Below are positions 27,802 to 35,691 of a DNA stretch of 64,000 nt, in pieces (position 1 is the first letter of the stretch; every line of letters starts with the position of its first letter). This stretch comes from Methylomonas methanica (GTDB lineage Bacteria > Pseudomonadota > Gammaproteobacteria > Methylococcales > Methylomonadaceae), in the NCBI RefSeq assembly GCF_001644035.1, contig NZ_LUUG01000057.1, positions 1-64,000 of the forward strand. Reading direction: 5' to 3'. Under the pieces are notes generated by a model. That model ran no database searches. It was not told the DNA's origin and was given only the letters and a program-made list of their open reading frames with translations. Both the position numbers and the translations under genes were made by a program.

Positions 27802-29223
27802 TTAGTAGGCGTTTTTATTGATAAAACCGGTCAGCACGGTGCGGAAGGCGATCTCCAGATCGAACCACAGCGACCAATGCTGGATATAATACAAATCGTG
27901 TTCGATGCGGCGGTTCAAATCGGTATCGCCGCGCCAGCCGTTGACTTGTGCCCAACCGGTGATACCGGCTTTCACCATGTGTTTTTTCATGTAGTTAGGC
28001 ACTTGCTCCTTAAACACTTCGACAAAGTCAGGACGCTCCGGACGCGGACCGACCAGCGACATATCGCCGCGCAAGACGTTGATCAATTGCGGCAGTTCGT
28101 CCAGGCTGGTTTTGCGCAGGAAGGCGCCGAACGGCGTGGCGCGATTCTCGCCGGGCTTGGCCCAGACTGCGCCGGTTTTGGCTTCGGCATCGACCGGCAT
28201 GGAGCGGAATTTCAGCATCGTGAACGAACGATTGTTCCAGCCCACCCGCTCCTGCCGATAAAATACCGGCCCGCGTGAACTTAACTTCACACCTACCGCC
28301 AGGAACACCATCAAAGGACTGATCAGCAATAACAAGATCAAAGCCAGCAAACGGTCTTCCACTTCCTTGATGTAGCGATTGATACCGTGCAGCGGCGACA
28401 CGGAGAAATCCAGCGTGGGAATACCGGCGACGGTGTTCAAACTGAGGAATTTACTTTGTTTGAAGGCAAAACAATCGATTACCAGCCGAATACTGACCGG
28501 CAGATGGCGCAGCTGATATTGGGCGCGTTCGGTCAAGGATTCGCCTTGATAGGCCACCCATACTTCATCGATGGCTTGCGCCGCGATGATGCTTGGCAGG
28601 TCTTCCAGCTTACCGAGACGCGGCAGTGCGAAATCGCTGATAGAATTTCTATCATCACCCCTGTCGTCTACATAACCGACCACTTGCAGGCCGGCCCAGG
28701 CCGAATGATTCAGCTGCCTGGCAACCGCCACCGCCATTTGATTCAAGCCGACCATCACGATACGGCCTTGCGACCAACCGCGCGCCCGCAAAAAACCCAG
28801 CACTTGCGACAACACGCCCCGCGCCACCAGCACGAAGACCAAACCCAGCACGCCCCAGGACGCAATCCAGCGGTAACTGGAACCAAACCAAAAATGCAGC
28901 CTGACTAAAGCGACGATGGACACCACTGCCACCAAGGCCGAAATCCAGGCTCTGACGATACGGGCAAACTCACCGCGCATCGCGTCGTTACGCCAGGGCC
29001 GATATACCTGGCCAATTTCGAAGAAGATGATGGCGCCGAGTATGCCCAGCGCGATGACGATCCGATAATCCTGATCGACGACATACTCGCGCAACCAGAA
29101 ATAGTGAGTCACCCAAGCGGCAGCAAACAACATGGCGACGTCGATGACGCGTAACAACAGAATTACCGTGTGACCGTACTGTTTAAAAAGCCCGTTGAAA
29201 ATATTTCCCAAACCGAGTGGCAT
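27802..29223 (-). CDS. Undecaprenyl-phosphate glucose phosphotransferase, WcaJ-type
   Basis: 473 residues from the ATG at 29223 with AGGGG eight bases upstream; an in-frame TTG at 29259 would add 12 residues. The N-terminal half has four to five membrane helices plus a Rossmann-like CoA-binding domain (VMVGLNQMAVAVARQL). The C-terminal phosphotransferase half has FYRQERVGWNNRSFTMLKFRSM, ELPQLINVLRGDMSLVGPRPERP and GWAQVNGWRGDT. It starts repeat-unit synthesis by moving a hexose-1-phosphate to undecaprenyl phosphate. First gene of the operon, 13 bases from the Wza-like gene. Confidence 0.92.
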   Translation of the reverse strand: MPLGLGNIFNGLFKQYGHTVILLLRVIDVAMLFAAAWVTHYFWLREYVVDQDYRIVIALGILGAIIFFEIGQVYRPWRNDAMRGEFARIVRAWISALVAVVSIVALVRLHFWFGSSYRWIASWGVLGLVFVLVARGVLSQVLGFLRARGWSQGRIVMVGLNQMAVAVARQLNHSAWAGLQVVGYVDDRGDDRNSISDFALPRLGKLEDLPSIIAAQAIDEVWVAYQGESLTERAQYQLRHLPVSIRLVIDCFAFKQSKFLSLNTVAGIPTLDFSVSPLHGINRYIKEVEDRLLALILLLLISPLMVFLAVGVKLSSRGPVFYRQERVGWNNRSFTMLKFRSMPVDAEAKTGAVWAKPGENRATPFGAFLRKTSLDELPQLINVLRGDMSLVGPRPERPDFVEVFKEQVPNYMKKHMVKAGITGWAQVNGWRGDTDLNRRIEHDLYYIQHWSLWFDLEIAFRTVLTGFINKNAY

Positions 29224-29330
29224 GTGTGTAACCCCTATAGCGTCTTTTTCCAATGACAAGGGTCACCGTCCCTGGAAACCCAACCTGATGCGAACGGGCT
29301 AATCATCCCTATTCGCTTAGGTATGCAGAT

Positions 29331-29346
29331 TACAGAGTCAAGATGA
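29331..29346 (-). promoter_or_regulatory. Shared upstream motif (copy 2), before the polysaccharide operon
   Basis: Same 16 bases TACAGAGTCAAGATGA (plus strand) as at 16811-16826, here 108 bases upstream of the wcaJ-like start. Minus-strand flanks TTTCTC and CCTAAT are also similar to copy 1. The rest of the 29260-29615 gap contains no gene that I can support. Confidence 0.5.
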
Positions 29347-29615
29347 GAGAAAGCCTGAGGGTTTAATTAAGATCGTATTAGGAACGGCTTAACTTTGGAT
29401 GAGGGGGTTTTTGGGGAGGGCGTCTTCGGCTGGGCCAGAGTACTGGCATCCGGTGGGTCTGGTGATGGTGGCGGACGAAGTTCGGCCAATTACGGACTGA
29501 TAGGGTTGATCCTTGACTGGCCGGATTATGTCATGAATTCCTCGTTTAACGCCCAGTTTCAGCCGTGGATTTTACGAAGCGAAGCGACGGCAAATAAGTC
29601 GGCTGGAAGCTATAG

Positions 29616-30137
29616 TCAGATTCGAATTCCATTATTAGAGTCTAGAAACTGGATTTTCAGAAGGCTCTGCGTTGCCGCAAGCTTTTTACCGTCGTTTTGT
29701 ATTTCGCGAATCCAATCGATAACACCTTGCTTGATGTCCTCGCAAAATATGTCAACTTGCAACTGCAACTTCGTATCGATCATGTTGCAATGAATGACGC
29801 AATTGCGCGGGGCAACGAGAAAATGAAATCTGTCCACTGCCTCTCGCGCTCGCTGACAAGTAGTGTCATCGCTGCCTTCGTGCAGGTAAGCGCATCTCAG
29901 CGCATAACAATCGTTACCGCTAAGAAATACTTCTTCCCGGCTGTTCAACCCCGCCTGATGTGTATATTTTGGCCGGATATATCTATCAAACCAGGCTGCA
30001 TAGCGCCGCTGAGAACCGTTTTCAGCTGGGTTGTCGATCTTTCCGCATATATCTGGAAGTGAAAGGGCCACGAATAGCGCGCCATACCAATTTCCGACCG
30101 CTACACTTCTATCGATGGCCTCGATAAATTCGTTCAT
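29616..30137 (-). CDS. Helical protein with HEPN-like RxxxxH motif
   Basis: 173 residues of unnamed function. The composition suggests an all-helical fold. FLSGNDCYALRCAYLHEG (71-88) contains R81 to H86, an R-x4-H motif as in HEPN nucleases, and the surrounding ALFVALSLPDICGK and RRYAAWFDRYI phrases are of a type I associate with widespread stand-alone bacterial proteins of unknown role. Codon use looks less regular than in the neighbouring operons. It is isolated between the polysaccharide and nif regions. It could be a toxin- or defence-like gene, but no partner is visible. Confidence 0.65.
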   Translation of the reverse strand: MNEFIEAIDRSVAVGNWYGALFVALSLPDICGKIDNPAENGSQRRYAAWFDRYIRPKYTHQAGLNSREEVFLSGNDCYALRCAYLHEGSDDTTCQRAREAVDRFHFLVAPRNCVIHCNMIDTKLQLQVDIFCEDIKQGVIDWIREIQNDGKKLAATQSLLKIQFLDSNNGIRI

Positions 30138-30404
30138 AAGAACCTAACAAGTTATTAAGCTGTTAATCGCATATCTACTTAAAAATAACCTTTGGCATTC
30201 TATTGTGTTGATTAGCACAGAAATTTTCCTTCTGTATATCATCAGTGACAGTTAGTTGTTTCTAGTAATGGCCCAATGGCCGCCATTAAATCACGTTAGA
30301 TGATAGGCCGCAAAGGGTCCAACTCGCGCATTGAACGCAAGATTTGGCGGAAATCAACTTTGAAACCTGCCTACTTAAACCAGAACTTTTAACCCACAGC
30401 CGAA

Positions 30405-31679
30405 CTACACTCTATCCGCCAACAAACGTATCGGATGCACCAGTTTCCTTGCGGTCTCAGCGCGCTCGGTATTGAGATAAAACGCGCAGCTGAAATTGCT
30501 GCTGACCACCACATCGGCACCGGAGCCTTCGATGGCTTGGCGCTTGGCGTTGCGCAGTTGCTGTGCATTGTCGGGATGACTGAGCATATAGCTGCCGCCG
30601 GCACCGCAGCAGAGTTGATTGTCCGGCAAGGCTTCGATGTTCAAACCGGGGATTTTCCGCAGCAACTCGTGTACGGCGCGGCCGTTTTTCAACACATTAC
30701 GCTGGCTGCAAGGCTCGTGTACCGCGACGTTTAAATTGGACGCTGCCGGCTCCAGCGTATCCGGCCAATGCGCCAATAAAAATTCGTTGATGTCTTGCAA
30801 ACTGCGGCCGAACCAGCCGGCGGTTTCGCTATCGTCGCCTTGATACTCGCTAAGCATCGCGCCGCAACCGCTGGCGACATAGATCACCGCTTCCACTTCC
30901 AGCTGGTAAAACGCTTCGATATTTTTATCTTTTAAGGTTTGCGCGGAACAGCCGTTGTGCTGGTGAATCGCGCCGCAACAGCCCTGGCCTTCCGGCACCA
31001 CGACTTCGTAGCCTATGGTATTGAGCAGTTTGATTGCGGCGCGCTGGGTGGCGCGGTCGAAATGTTCGGCCAAGCAGCCGGTAAACAAGGCTACTCGCCC
31101 GCGCTGCCGCTGGCGTCTGCCGACCGGATAAATCCCGGCCAAACTGCCCAAGGCCGGCTCGTTAAGCAAACTTTCGGCGGTAGCCAATTTTAATTTGCGT
31201 AACAAGCCGCTGGCTCTCAGCGGTTTTCGCAAACCCGAACGCAAATACAAAGACATTAAGGGCAAGAGCATGCGCCGCCGGCGTTTATGTTCGATTAGGT
31301 ACATCGCCAGCTTGGCTAACCAGGACTGCGAAGCGGTTTGCTGGAGTTTCGCTCTGGCCTGATCGAACAAGGCGCCGTAACTCATCCGGCTGGGACAGGC
31401 AGTCTCGCACGCTCGACATTGCAAACAGTTGTCCAGATGCCCTCGCTCTTCCGCGCTAATGGGCACATCCTCAACCAGTACTTTGCTGATGGTGCGTATG
31501 CGTTGCCGCGGGGTTTCGGCGTCGGTTTCGAATAAACGGAAGGTCGGGCAGCTGCTAACGCACATGCCGCAGCGCATGCATTCGCTGGCTTCCGGGATAT
31601 ACGGACCGCTGGGCGCAGGCAAATCCGAGCCGTTATCGCCCGTAAATTCACAGATGCCAAAATCCATAATATCGAACAT
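30405..31679 (-). CDS. GlcF-like iron-sulfur protein ending the nif-associated run
   Basis: 424 residues resembling the glycolate oxidase iron-sulfur subunit. Two [4Fe-4S] motifs are present: CMRCGMCVSSC (34-44) and CLQCRACETAC (85-95). Two CCG domains follow (FTGCLAEHF...GCCGAIHQH and HEPCSQRNV...CCGAGGSYM). Such proteins carry electrons from a flavoprotein dehydrogenase, yet no glcD/glcE gene is next to it. It begins right after the preceding gene's stop (GGAGGGC as ribosome site), so it belongs to the same transcript as the nif-associated unknowns. Its partner may be encoded elsewhere; a role in delivering electrons to nitrogenase is only a guess. Confidence 0.8.
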   Translation of the reverse strand: MFDIMDFGICEFTGDNGSDLPAPSGPYIPEASECMRCGMCVSSCPTFRLFETDAETPRQRIRTISKVLVEDVPISAEERGHLDNCLQCRACETACPSRMSYGALFDQARAKLQQTASQSWLAKLAMYLIEHKRRRRMLLPLMSLYLRSGLRKPLRASGLLRKLKLATAESLLNEPALGSLAGIYPVGRRQRQRGRVALFTGCLAEHFDRATQRAAIKLLNTIGYEVVVPEGQGCCGAIHQHNGCSAQTLKDKNIEAFYQLEVEAVIYVASGCGAMLSEYQGDDSETAGWFGRSLQDINEFLLAHWPDTLEPAASNLNVAVHEPCSQRNVLKNGRAVHELLRKIPGLNIEALPDNQLCCGAGGSYMLSHPDNAQQLRNAKRQAIEGSGADVVVSSNFSCAFYLNTERAETARKLVHPIRLLADRV

Positions 31680-31680
31680 G

Positions 31681-32133
31681 TTAGCCCTCCATCATTTTTG
31701 TGTAAGCCCGGCGCAATAATTCCATTTCGGCGGGCGGACGACCGCGTAACTCCGGCAGCGTGCGCATATGGCAGCCCAAGGTCTGCATCAAGCGATGCGG
31801 CGGGTCTAATAGTTTGAACCTGGCCATGTAGACAGTGACGATGCCTTTCGGGGTATCGATGTATTCCTTATAACCGGCTTCGGCATACAGCAAATCGTTA
31901 TCAAACCCCAGAATTTGATTAATGGCACTAACCAGCGTTGCCGGATGAACGGTGATTTTCCCTTCATTTACCGTCTCGTCTTCATCAAAGGCGACGGAAA
32001 GCGGCGGCAAGGAGTGCGGAAAGCACACACTGCCGGCGGCCTGTTGTGCAAACAGGGTTAGGGCACTGATATCGCCTTTGTACATCAACAACAATCTATG
32101 GCTGGCAAACACTTCCGGCACTGCAATATTCAT
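31681..32133 (-). CDS. Conserved-looking unknown protein in the nif-associated operon
   Basis: 150 residues, family not recognised. An N-terminal region (ASHRLLLMYKGDISALTLFAQQ) is followed by acidic VAFDEDETVNEG. A long VTVYMARFKLLDPPHRLMQ strand-turn leads to a helix ending PPAEMELLRRAYTKMM. The alternation of strands and helices suggests a small alpha/beta domain. It starts three bases after the DUF364 gene and ends one base before the GlcF-like gene, so co-expression is likely. Function unknown. Confidence 0.7.
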   Translation of the reverse strand: MNIAVPEVFASHRLLLMYKGDISALTLFAQQAAGSVCFPHSLPPLSVAFDEDETVNEGKITVHPATLVSAINQILGFDNDLLYAEAGYKEYIDTPKGIVTVYMARFKLLDPPHRLMQTLGCHMRTLPELRGRPPAEMELLRRAYTKMMEG

Positions 32134-32136
32134 GCA

Positions 32137-33099
32137 CTACCCAGCGGCATAGTTGTCCCACAGCGATTTAAAACTGCTATCCAGGCGCGACAACCGGCTG
32201 TTGATCTGATCCAGCAAGGAGTAATGCGGAAAGCGCGCCTTATTGCCGTCGCGATACCATTGTTCCATCGCTTCGGTGAGCTGAGTTCTTTCGTTAAAGC
32301 AGTCGGCGATTTGCTGTTTCAACCAGCTGATACTGCTTTGCGGCACCAATTCCGCCACGCGATAGCGTAAGCCGTTATTAAAGATCCGCACACCGCCGCC
32401 CTGGGCTGCGGTGTGGTACAAGGCTTCCTGATCGACAATTTCCACGCCAGCCAGATAATCGATGCCAAACTCGTGCAACTGCGGCAGCCACGGTACGGTG
32501 GGTCCCATCAATACGGTTTTGGCGTGACTGGACAACTCTACCAAACGCGGAAAGGTTTTATTCGGAATGCTGCTGGCAGTCAGGAACACCCAATCGGCTT
32601 GCGGCAGCAAAAACTCGCACGCCGAATCCGGCAAATCGGCGGCGGACGGCTGCCGTTCCAGAATCGTTAAATGCATTTTGTCTTGATAGCGTTCGATGCC
32701 TGGATACCGACCGATCACCACCACGTTTTTGCTTTGCAATTGCGGCAGAAAATATTCGAATACCGCAAGATTTGCATGTTCGTCGTGACTATCCAGCGCA
32801 ACCGATTCCGGCAAGGGTCGGGCGTTGATACAGCTATTGATCGCCGCCATGGCCACCGTCGCCTTGTAAGGCTCCCATTCGGTGATCCAGGCAGCCAAAT
32901 CGGTGACCGGTTTACCGCCCAAGGTGCCGGACCACGGCAAGGTACGGGTGCTCTGCCCCGGACTCATCGCCAAGCCGGCGGTAGCCCTGCCCTTGCATTG
33001 GCACAGGGTCCAGACCACACCTATCATCAGGTTGTCCACCACGGCATCGCTGCTGCAATAATCCAGCAGCAGTTCGTACAAACGTTTTGGGTTAGCCAT
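32137..33099 (-). CDS. DUF364 protein, putative metal-chelating Rossmann domain
   Basis: 320 residues. The N-terminus (LMIGVVWTLCQCKGRATAGLAMSP) and C-terminal Rossmann-like part (VVVIGRYPGIERYQ, ADWVFLTASSIPNKTF, TVLMGPTVPWLPQLHEFGIDYLAGVEI) match the DUF4213/DUF364 pair, proposed to bind metals or metal chelates. In a nif run, a role in molybdenum, iron or homocitrate/cofactor handling is plausible but not shown. The ribosome site is a run of eight G (33102-33109 on the opposite strand) that fills almost the whole 10-base gap after the preceding stop codon. Confidence 0.75.
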   Translation of the reverse strand: MANPKRLYELLLDYCSSDAVVDNLMIGVVWTLCQCKGRATAGLAMSPGQSTRTLPWSGTLGGKPVTDLAAWITEWEPYKATVAMAAINSCINARPLPESVALDSHDEHANLAVFEYFLPQLQSKNVVVIGRYPGIERYQDKMHLTILERQPSAADLPDSACEFLLPQADWVFLTASSIPNKTFPRLVELSSHAKTVLMGPTVPWLPQLHEFGIDYLAGVEIVDQEALYHTAAQGGGVRIFNNGLRYRVAELVPQSSISWLKQQIADCFNERTQLTEAMEQWYRDGNKARFPHYSLLDQINSRLSRLDSSFKSLWDNYAAG

Positions 33100-33109
33100 T
33101 GCCCCCCCC

Positions 33110-33490
33110 TTATTGCGGGATGTCTAGCAATTTTGCTTCGGTTTTTATATTGTCTTGCTGCCCCCAGGCATTGATGGCCTCGACGAACCATTGCTTTTTG
33201 GTCGGGTGCGGCTGCACGACATCGTATTCGGCATAAAAGCTGCCGTCGCCATGAAATTTGATCTGGCCGATGCGCTGCTTACTCGCGCTGTACCAGTAGC
33301 CCACCAGATCCTGGGTTTGAGTAAATGGATCGGTCACTAAACTGAATTCGGCGCTGTCGAATTTCGGCAAGCTGAGTTCGATTTGCAGCGGAAAGCCCAG
33401 CTTGACGATATTCTCCGTGATGCGTTGGCAAACTGTCTCGCCGAAAACCCGCCGTGCCGCTACATGCTCTGCGACCAATTCCTTACTCAT
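33110..33490 (-). CDS. Unknown protein in the nif-associated operon
   Basis: 126 residues, not recognised. Mostly beta-strand character from residue 35 on (LQIELSLPKFDSAEFSLVTD, GQIKFHGDGSFYAEYDVV), with a helical N-terminus. It overlaps the upstream helical-repeat gene by four bases, so translation is coupled. No metal motif or signal peptide is visible. Context suggests a nitrogen-fixation accessory role. Confidence 0.7.
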   Translation of the reverse strand: MSKELVAEHVAARRVFGETVCQRITENIVKLGFPLQIELSLPKFDSAEFSLVTDPFTQTQDLVGYWYSASKQRIGQIKFHGDGSFYAEYDVVQPHPTKKQWFVEAINAWGQQDNIKTEAKLLDIPQ

Positions 33491-33993
33491 GCGGCGTCCT
33501 CCATCACGGCGTCCGCCAAATCCATAATCACCGACGCACCGGAGCGGTCTTCCGGATCGAGCGCCCGCATCACCACCAAAATGGATTGCGCCTCCGCGTC
33601 CAATTGCCGGCGCAGCTTGATAAAGGCCAGGGCTTTTAAGCTATACAGGTAAAACAAGGCGATGTCGCTGGCATACATATCCCACTGACCCAACTCGCGG
33701 GCCAATTGCCGATAGTCCGCCGGAAAGTCACCCTGACGAGCGGCCTCGGTCAGCGCGGCCATCACTTCGCACTCGGCTTCCAGCAGGCGGCCTTGATAAA
33801 AATAGAATTTGTACAAGGCAAAATAAGTTTGCAGACAAGTACCATCCAAGGCTTGCGCCTGTCTGAAATATTTTTCCGCCAAGGGCTTGTCGGCATGACT
33901 GGCAGCCACCGCCATCTGCAACAGTTTATTCACTTCTTCCGGCACATCCGGACTGAATAAAACCCGCTCTTCAAAAAAGCCAAGCTGACTCAT
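33487..33993 (-). CDS. TPR-like helical protein in the nif-associated operon
   Basis: 168 residues, all helical. AEKYFRQAQALDGTCLQTYFALYKFYFYQGRLLEAE (about 39-74) reads as one and a half TPR units. A second helical pair follows (YASDIALFYLYSLKALAFIKLRRQLDAEAQSILVVMRALDPED). It probably binds another protein. Lies three bases after the [2Fe-2S] ferredoxin gene. Similar small TPR genes occur beside ferredoxin genes in other diazotroph nif clusters, to my knowledge. Confidence 0.75.
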   Translation of the reverse strand: MSQLGFFEERVLFSPDVPEEVNKLLQMAVAASHADKPLAEKYFRQAQALDGTCLQTYFALYKFYFYQGRLLEAECEVMAALTEAARQGDFPADYRQLARELGQWDMYASDIALFYLYSLKALAFIKLRRQLDAEAQSILVVMRALDPEDRSGASVIMDLADAVMEDAA

Positions 33994-33996
33994 GAT

Positions 33997-34320
33997 TTAC
34001 CAAACCTCGGCTGGAGCGATCAGCGACTCAACCGGGGTACCGCCCAACAGATGTTGATCGATAATGGTTGTTACATCTGCTTTAGTGACTTTGCCGTACA
34101 TAATGCCTTCCGGATAGACCAGCACGCTGGGTCCGAGCATGCAAGGCCCCATGCAACCGGTGTTGGTTAAACCGATTTTTTCGAACAGATTCCGAGCTTG
34201 GATTTGGTTCATAAACTCGTTCATTACATCGGCGCAGCCGCTGGCAGTGCAGGAGCCGCGCGGATGGCCTTGCGGACGAGCTTGAGTACAGACGAATACG
34301 TGTTTATCGGGACGAGGCAT
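33997..34320 (-). CDS. [2Fe-2S] thioredoxin-fold ferredoxin, Shethna protein I-like
   Basis: 107 residues from the ATG at 34320, which has AGGAAAG upstream. A longer reading frame to 34614 runs through structured repeat A and is not a real extension. The cluster ligands are Cys11, Cys24, Cys56 and Cys60 (FVCTQARPQGHPRGSC and GCMGPCMLGPS), the pattern of the thioredoxin-like [2Fe-2S] ferredoxins encoded near nif genes in Azotobacter and others. Likely a soluble electron carrier or protective protein for nitrogenase. It is separated from fdxB by the A-gene-B repeat module, so its transcription may start within that module or read through it. Confidence 0.85.
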   Translation of the reverse strand: MPRPDKHVFVCTQARPQGHPRGSCTASGCADVMNEFMNQIQARNLFEKIGLTNTGCMGPCMLGPSVLVYPEGIMYGKVTKADVTTIIDQHLLGGTPVESLIAPAEVW

Positions 34321-34352
34321 GATAGCTTTCCTTTTTTGAGATGAAAAATTGG

Positions 34353-34597
34353 TGTCGCTATCGCGACGGGTATTTGAATGTCGGTTCTCGCACCGACAAG
34401 CGAGATACTTTCTTTTGCTCCGCCAAAAGAAAGTATCCAAAGAAAAGGCGGCCCTGATGCCGCTGGTTCCCTGCGCTCCTCGCTTTTGAACGGGGTTGCC
34501 GAAAGGGGCTTCCCAGCCCCTGCATGCAACGCGCCGCATCCATGCGGCGCCCCTTCGGGCTGATCCGTTCAAAAGCTCCGGTGCTCGGCGCGGCATA
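34353..34597 (-). repeat. Structured intergenic repeat, copy A (inverted)
   Basis: About 245 bases, in reverse orientation relative to copies B and C. Read on the minus strand it opens TATGCCGCGCCGAGCA, then an outer stem (GCTTTTGAACGG / CCGTTCAAAAGC) enclosing hairpins GCGCCGCAT/ATGCGGCGC and AGGGGCT/AGCCCCT. After it come the hairpins ATACTTTCTTTT/AAAAGAAAGTAT and TGTCGGT/ACCGACA, and a final GTCGC/GCGAC. Stem positions differ from B and C but remain paired. Lies directly upstream of the [2Fe-2S] ferredoxin start. Confidence 0.85.
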
Positions 34598-34690
34598 CGG
34601 GGGGATAAAACCATCCTGTTTAATAATGCCTATGAAGAAACAATATAATTTCCAGTCTAAAATTCTTTCGTTACTAACTTTGGAATAAAA

Positions 34691-35017
34691 ATGCTTTCAC
34701 AAACCCAGCTGATTCTGTCGTTTATCGCACTATTCCTCATCACTACCTCAAGCAGAGCCTGTATAAAAAACTCCAATTATTTAGTTAAAAAATCTGTTTT
34801 CTTTATCGCTTCCTGCTTTGAAAGCATTGCGATCATTGCTGCTATACACCTATATGCAGCAAATATTTTTGCTACATTCACAGCGACGATCTTTGGGCTT
34901 CTATTCATCTTCCTAGATAGCAAAAAATTTGTTATTTGCCGTTCTTGCGCGAATACAAATTTTCGAAAAAACATATTCAAAAATGAAAACTGTTCTAGCT
35001 GCAATAAACCTCTATAA
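34691..35017 (+). CDS. AT-rich small membrane protein with C-terminal zinc ribbon, framed by inverted repeats
   Basis: 108 residues, not recognised. A hydrophobic N-terminal helix (LILSFIALFLITTSS) and two more (VFFIASCFESIAIIAAIHLYAA, ATFTATIFGLLFIFL) are followed by a CX2C-X16-CX2C tail (VICRSCANTNF ... NCSSCNKPL). Base composition is strikingly AT-rich compared with all neighbours, and it points against the nif genes. No strong ribosome site was seen. Copies A and B of the structured repeat flank it head to head, so gene and repeats look like one inserted unit. It may be a captured foreign gene, and expression is uncertain. Confidence 0.55.
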   Translation: MLSQTQLILSFIALFLITTSSRACIKNSNYLVKKSVFFIASCFESIAIIAAIHLYAANIFATFTATIFGLLFIFLDSKKFVICRSCANTNFRKNIFKNENCSSCNKPL

Positions 35018-35057
35018 AAACATCCTGCTTCAATTCAACAGAATGGTTTTCTCCTCC

Positions 35058-35302
35058 TATGCCGCGCCGAGCACCGCAGCGTTTATCGAGAATAGCCCGA
35101 AGGGGCACCGCATGGATGCGGTGCGTCGGCGGAGGGGCTTGGAAGCCCCTTCTGCCGACCCTCGATAAACGCTGCGGCGCGCAGGATCAAAGCGGCATCG
35201 GGGTGGCCTTTCTTTTGGTGACTTTTCTTTGGCCAAGCAAAGAAAAGTCACTCGGCTGTCGGTCCGAGAACCGACATAAAAAAGGCCGTCGCGCCAGCGA
35301 CA
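35058..35302 (+). repeat. Structured intergenic repeat, copy B
   Basis: About 245 bases. An outer stem CGCAGCGTTTATCGAG / CTCGATAAACGCTGCG encloses hairpins GCACCGCAT/ATGCGGTGC and GGGGCTT/AAGCCCC. Downstream hairpins are GTGACTTTTCTTTG/CAAAGAAAAGTCAC and TGTCGGT/ACCGACA, closing with GTCGC/GCGAC. Same orientation as copy C, opposite to copy A. It lies downstream of fdxB. Confidence 0.85.
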
Positions 35303-35319
35303 CATTATTCAGAATCCGC

Positions 35320-35342
35320 GTGGGCACAAAAACCGTGCCCAC
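35320..35342. repeat. Short palindrome downstream of fdxB
   Basis: GTGGGCAC and GTGCCCAC pair around a seven-base loop, 22 bases past the fdxB stop codon on the minus strand. It could terminate or stabilise the fdxB transcript. The sequence resembles short palindromes interspersed in many bacterial genomes, from memory only. Confidence 0.5.
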
Positions 35343-35364
35343 CCTACGCAACTAGCGACACAAA

Positions 35365-35682
35365 CTAAGCCGCCGCCTTATGCTCATGCGTAAAACAATC
35401 CTTAGGACAAACCTTGGAACACGCCTCACAACCAATACAATCGGCGGCGTTTTTCAAGCTCATCACCATGGTGTTATCGTCATCATCTTCAAAGTCGCCG
35501 TAGTCGTCGCCAAAATCTTCGGCCGACAACGCTTCGTCTTTTTCGATCAAATCAAACACATCACGCGGACAAACTTTAAAACAACGGCCGCAGCCGATGC
35601 AGGTACGCTGATTAATATCGGTAACGTAGGACGGCGTCCAGACTGTACCGCCATAGGTAACACCGGTTACAAATTCGCTCAT
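35365..35682 (-). CDS. fdxB: Nif-specific ferredoxin III
   Basis: 105 residues with two [4Fe-4S] motifs: CIGCGRCFKVC (28-38) and CIGCEACSKVC (82-92). The opening VTYGGTVWTPSYVTDIN is typical of nif-specific ferredoxin III. Between the motifs lies a strongly acidic stretch (about 45-70, with DDYGDFEDDDDN). A soluble low-potential carrier for nitrogenase or cofactor maturation. GGAGGCGA precedes the start; it follows the CCE_0567-type gene by nine bases. Confidence 0.92.
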   Translation of the reverse strand: MSEFVTGVTYGGTVWTPSYVTDINQRTCIGCGRCFKVCPRDVFDLIEKDEALSAEDFGDDYGDFEDDDDNTMVMSLKNAADCIGCEACSKVCPKDCFTHEHKAAA

Positions 35683-35691
35683 ACTCGCCTC

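Noticed and set aside
29395-29793. Plus-strand open frame opposite the HEPN-like gene
   Set aside because: It overlaps the better-supported minus-strand gene and has low-complexity Gly-rich start.
34321-34614. Open frame extending the [2Fe-2S] ferredoxin by 98 residues
   Set aside because: The extension is the translated structured repeat A. The ATG at 34320 has a good AGGAAAG site and starts at the conserved N-terminus.
35059-35355. Arg/Trp-rich open frames within repeats B and C
   Set aside because: They arise from the repeat. Stem pairing, not codon pattern, explains the conservation, and other copies break the frame.
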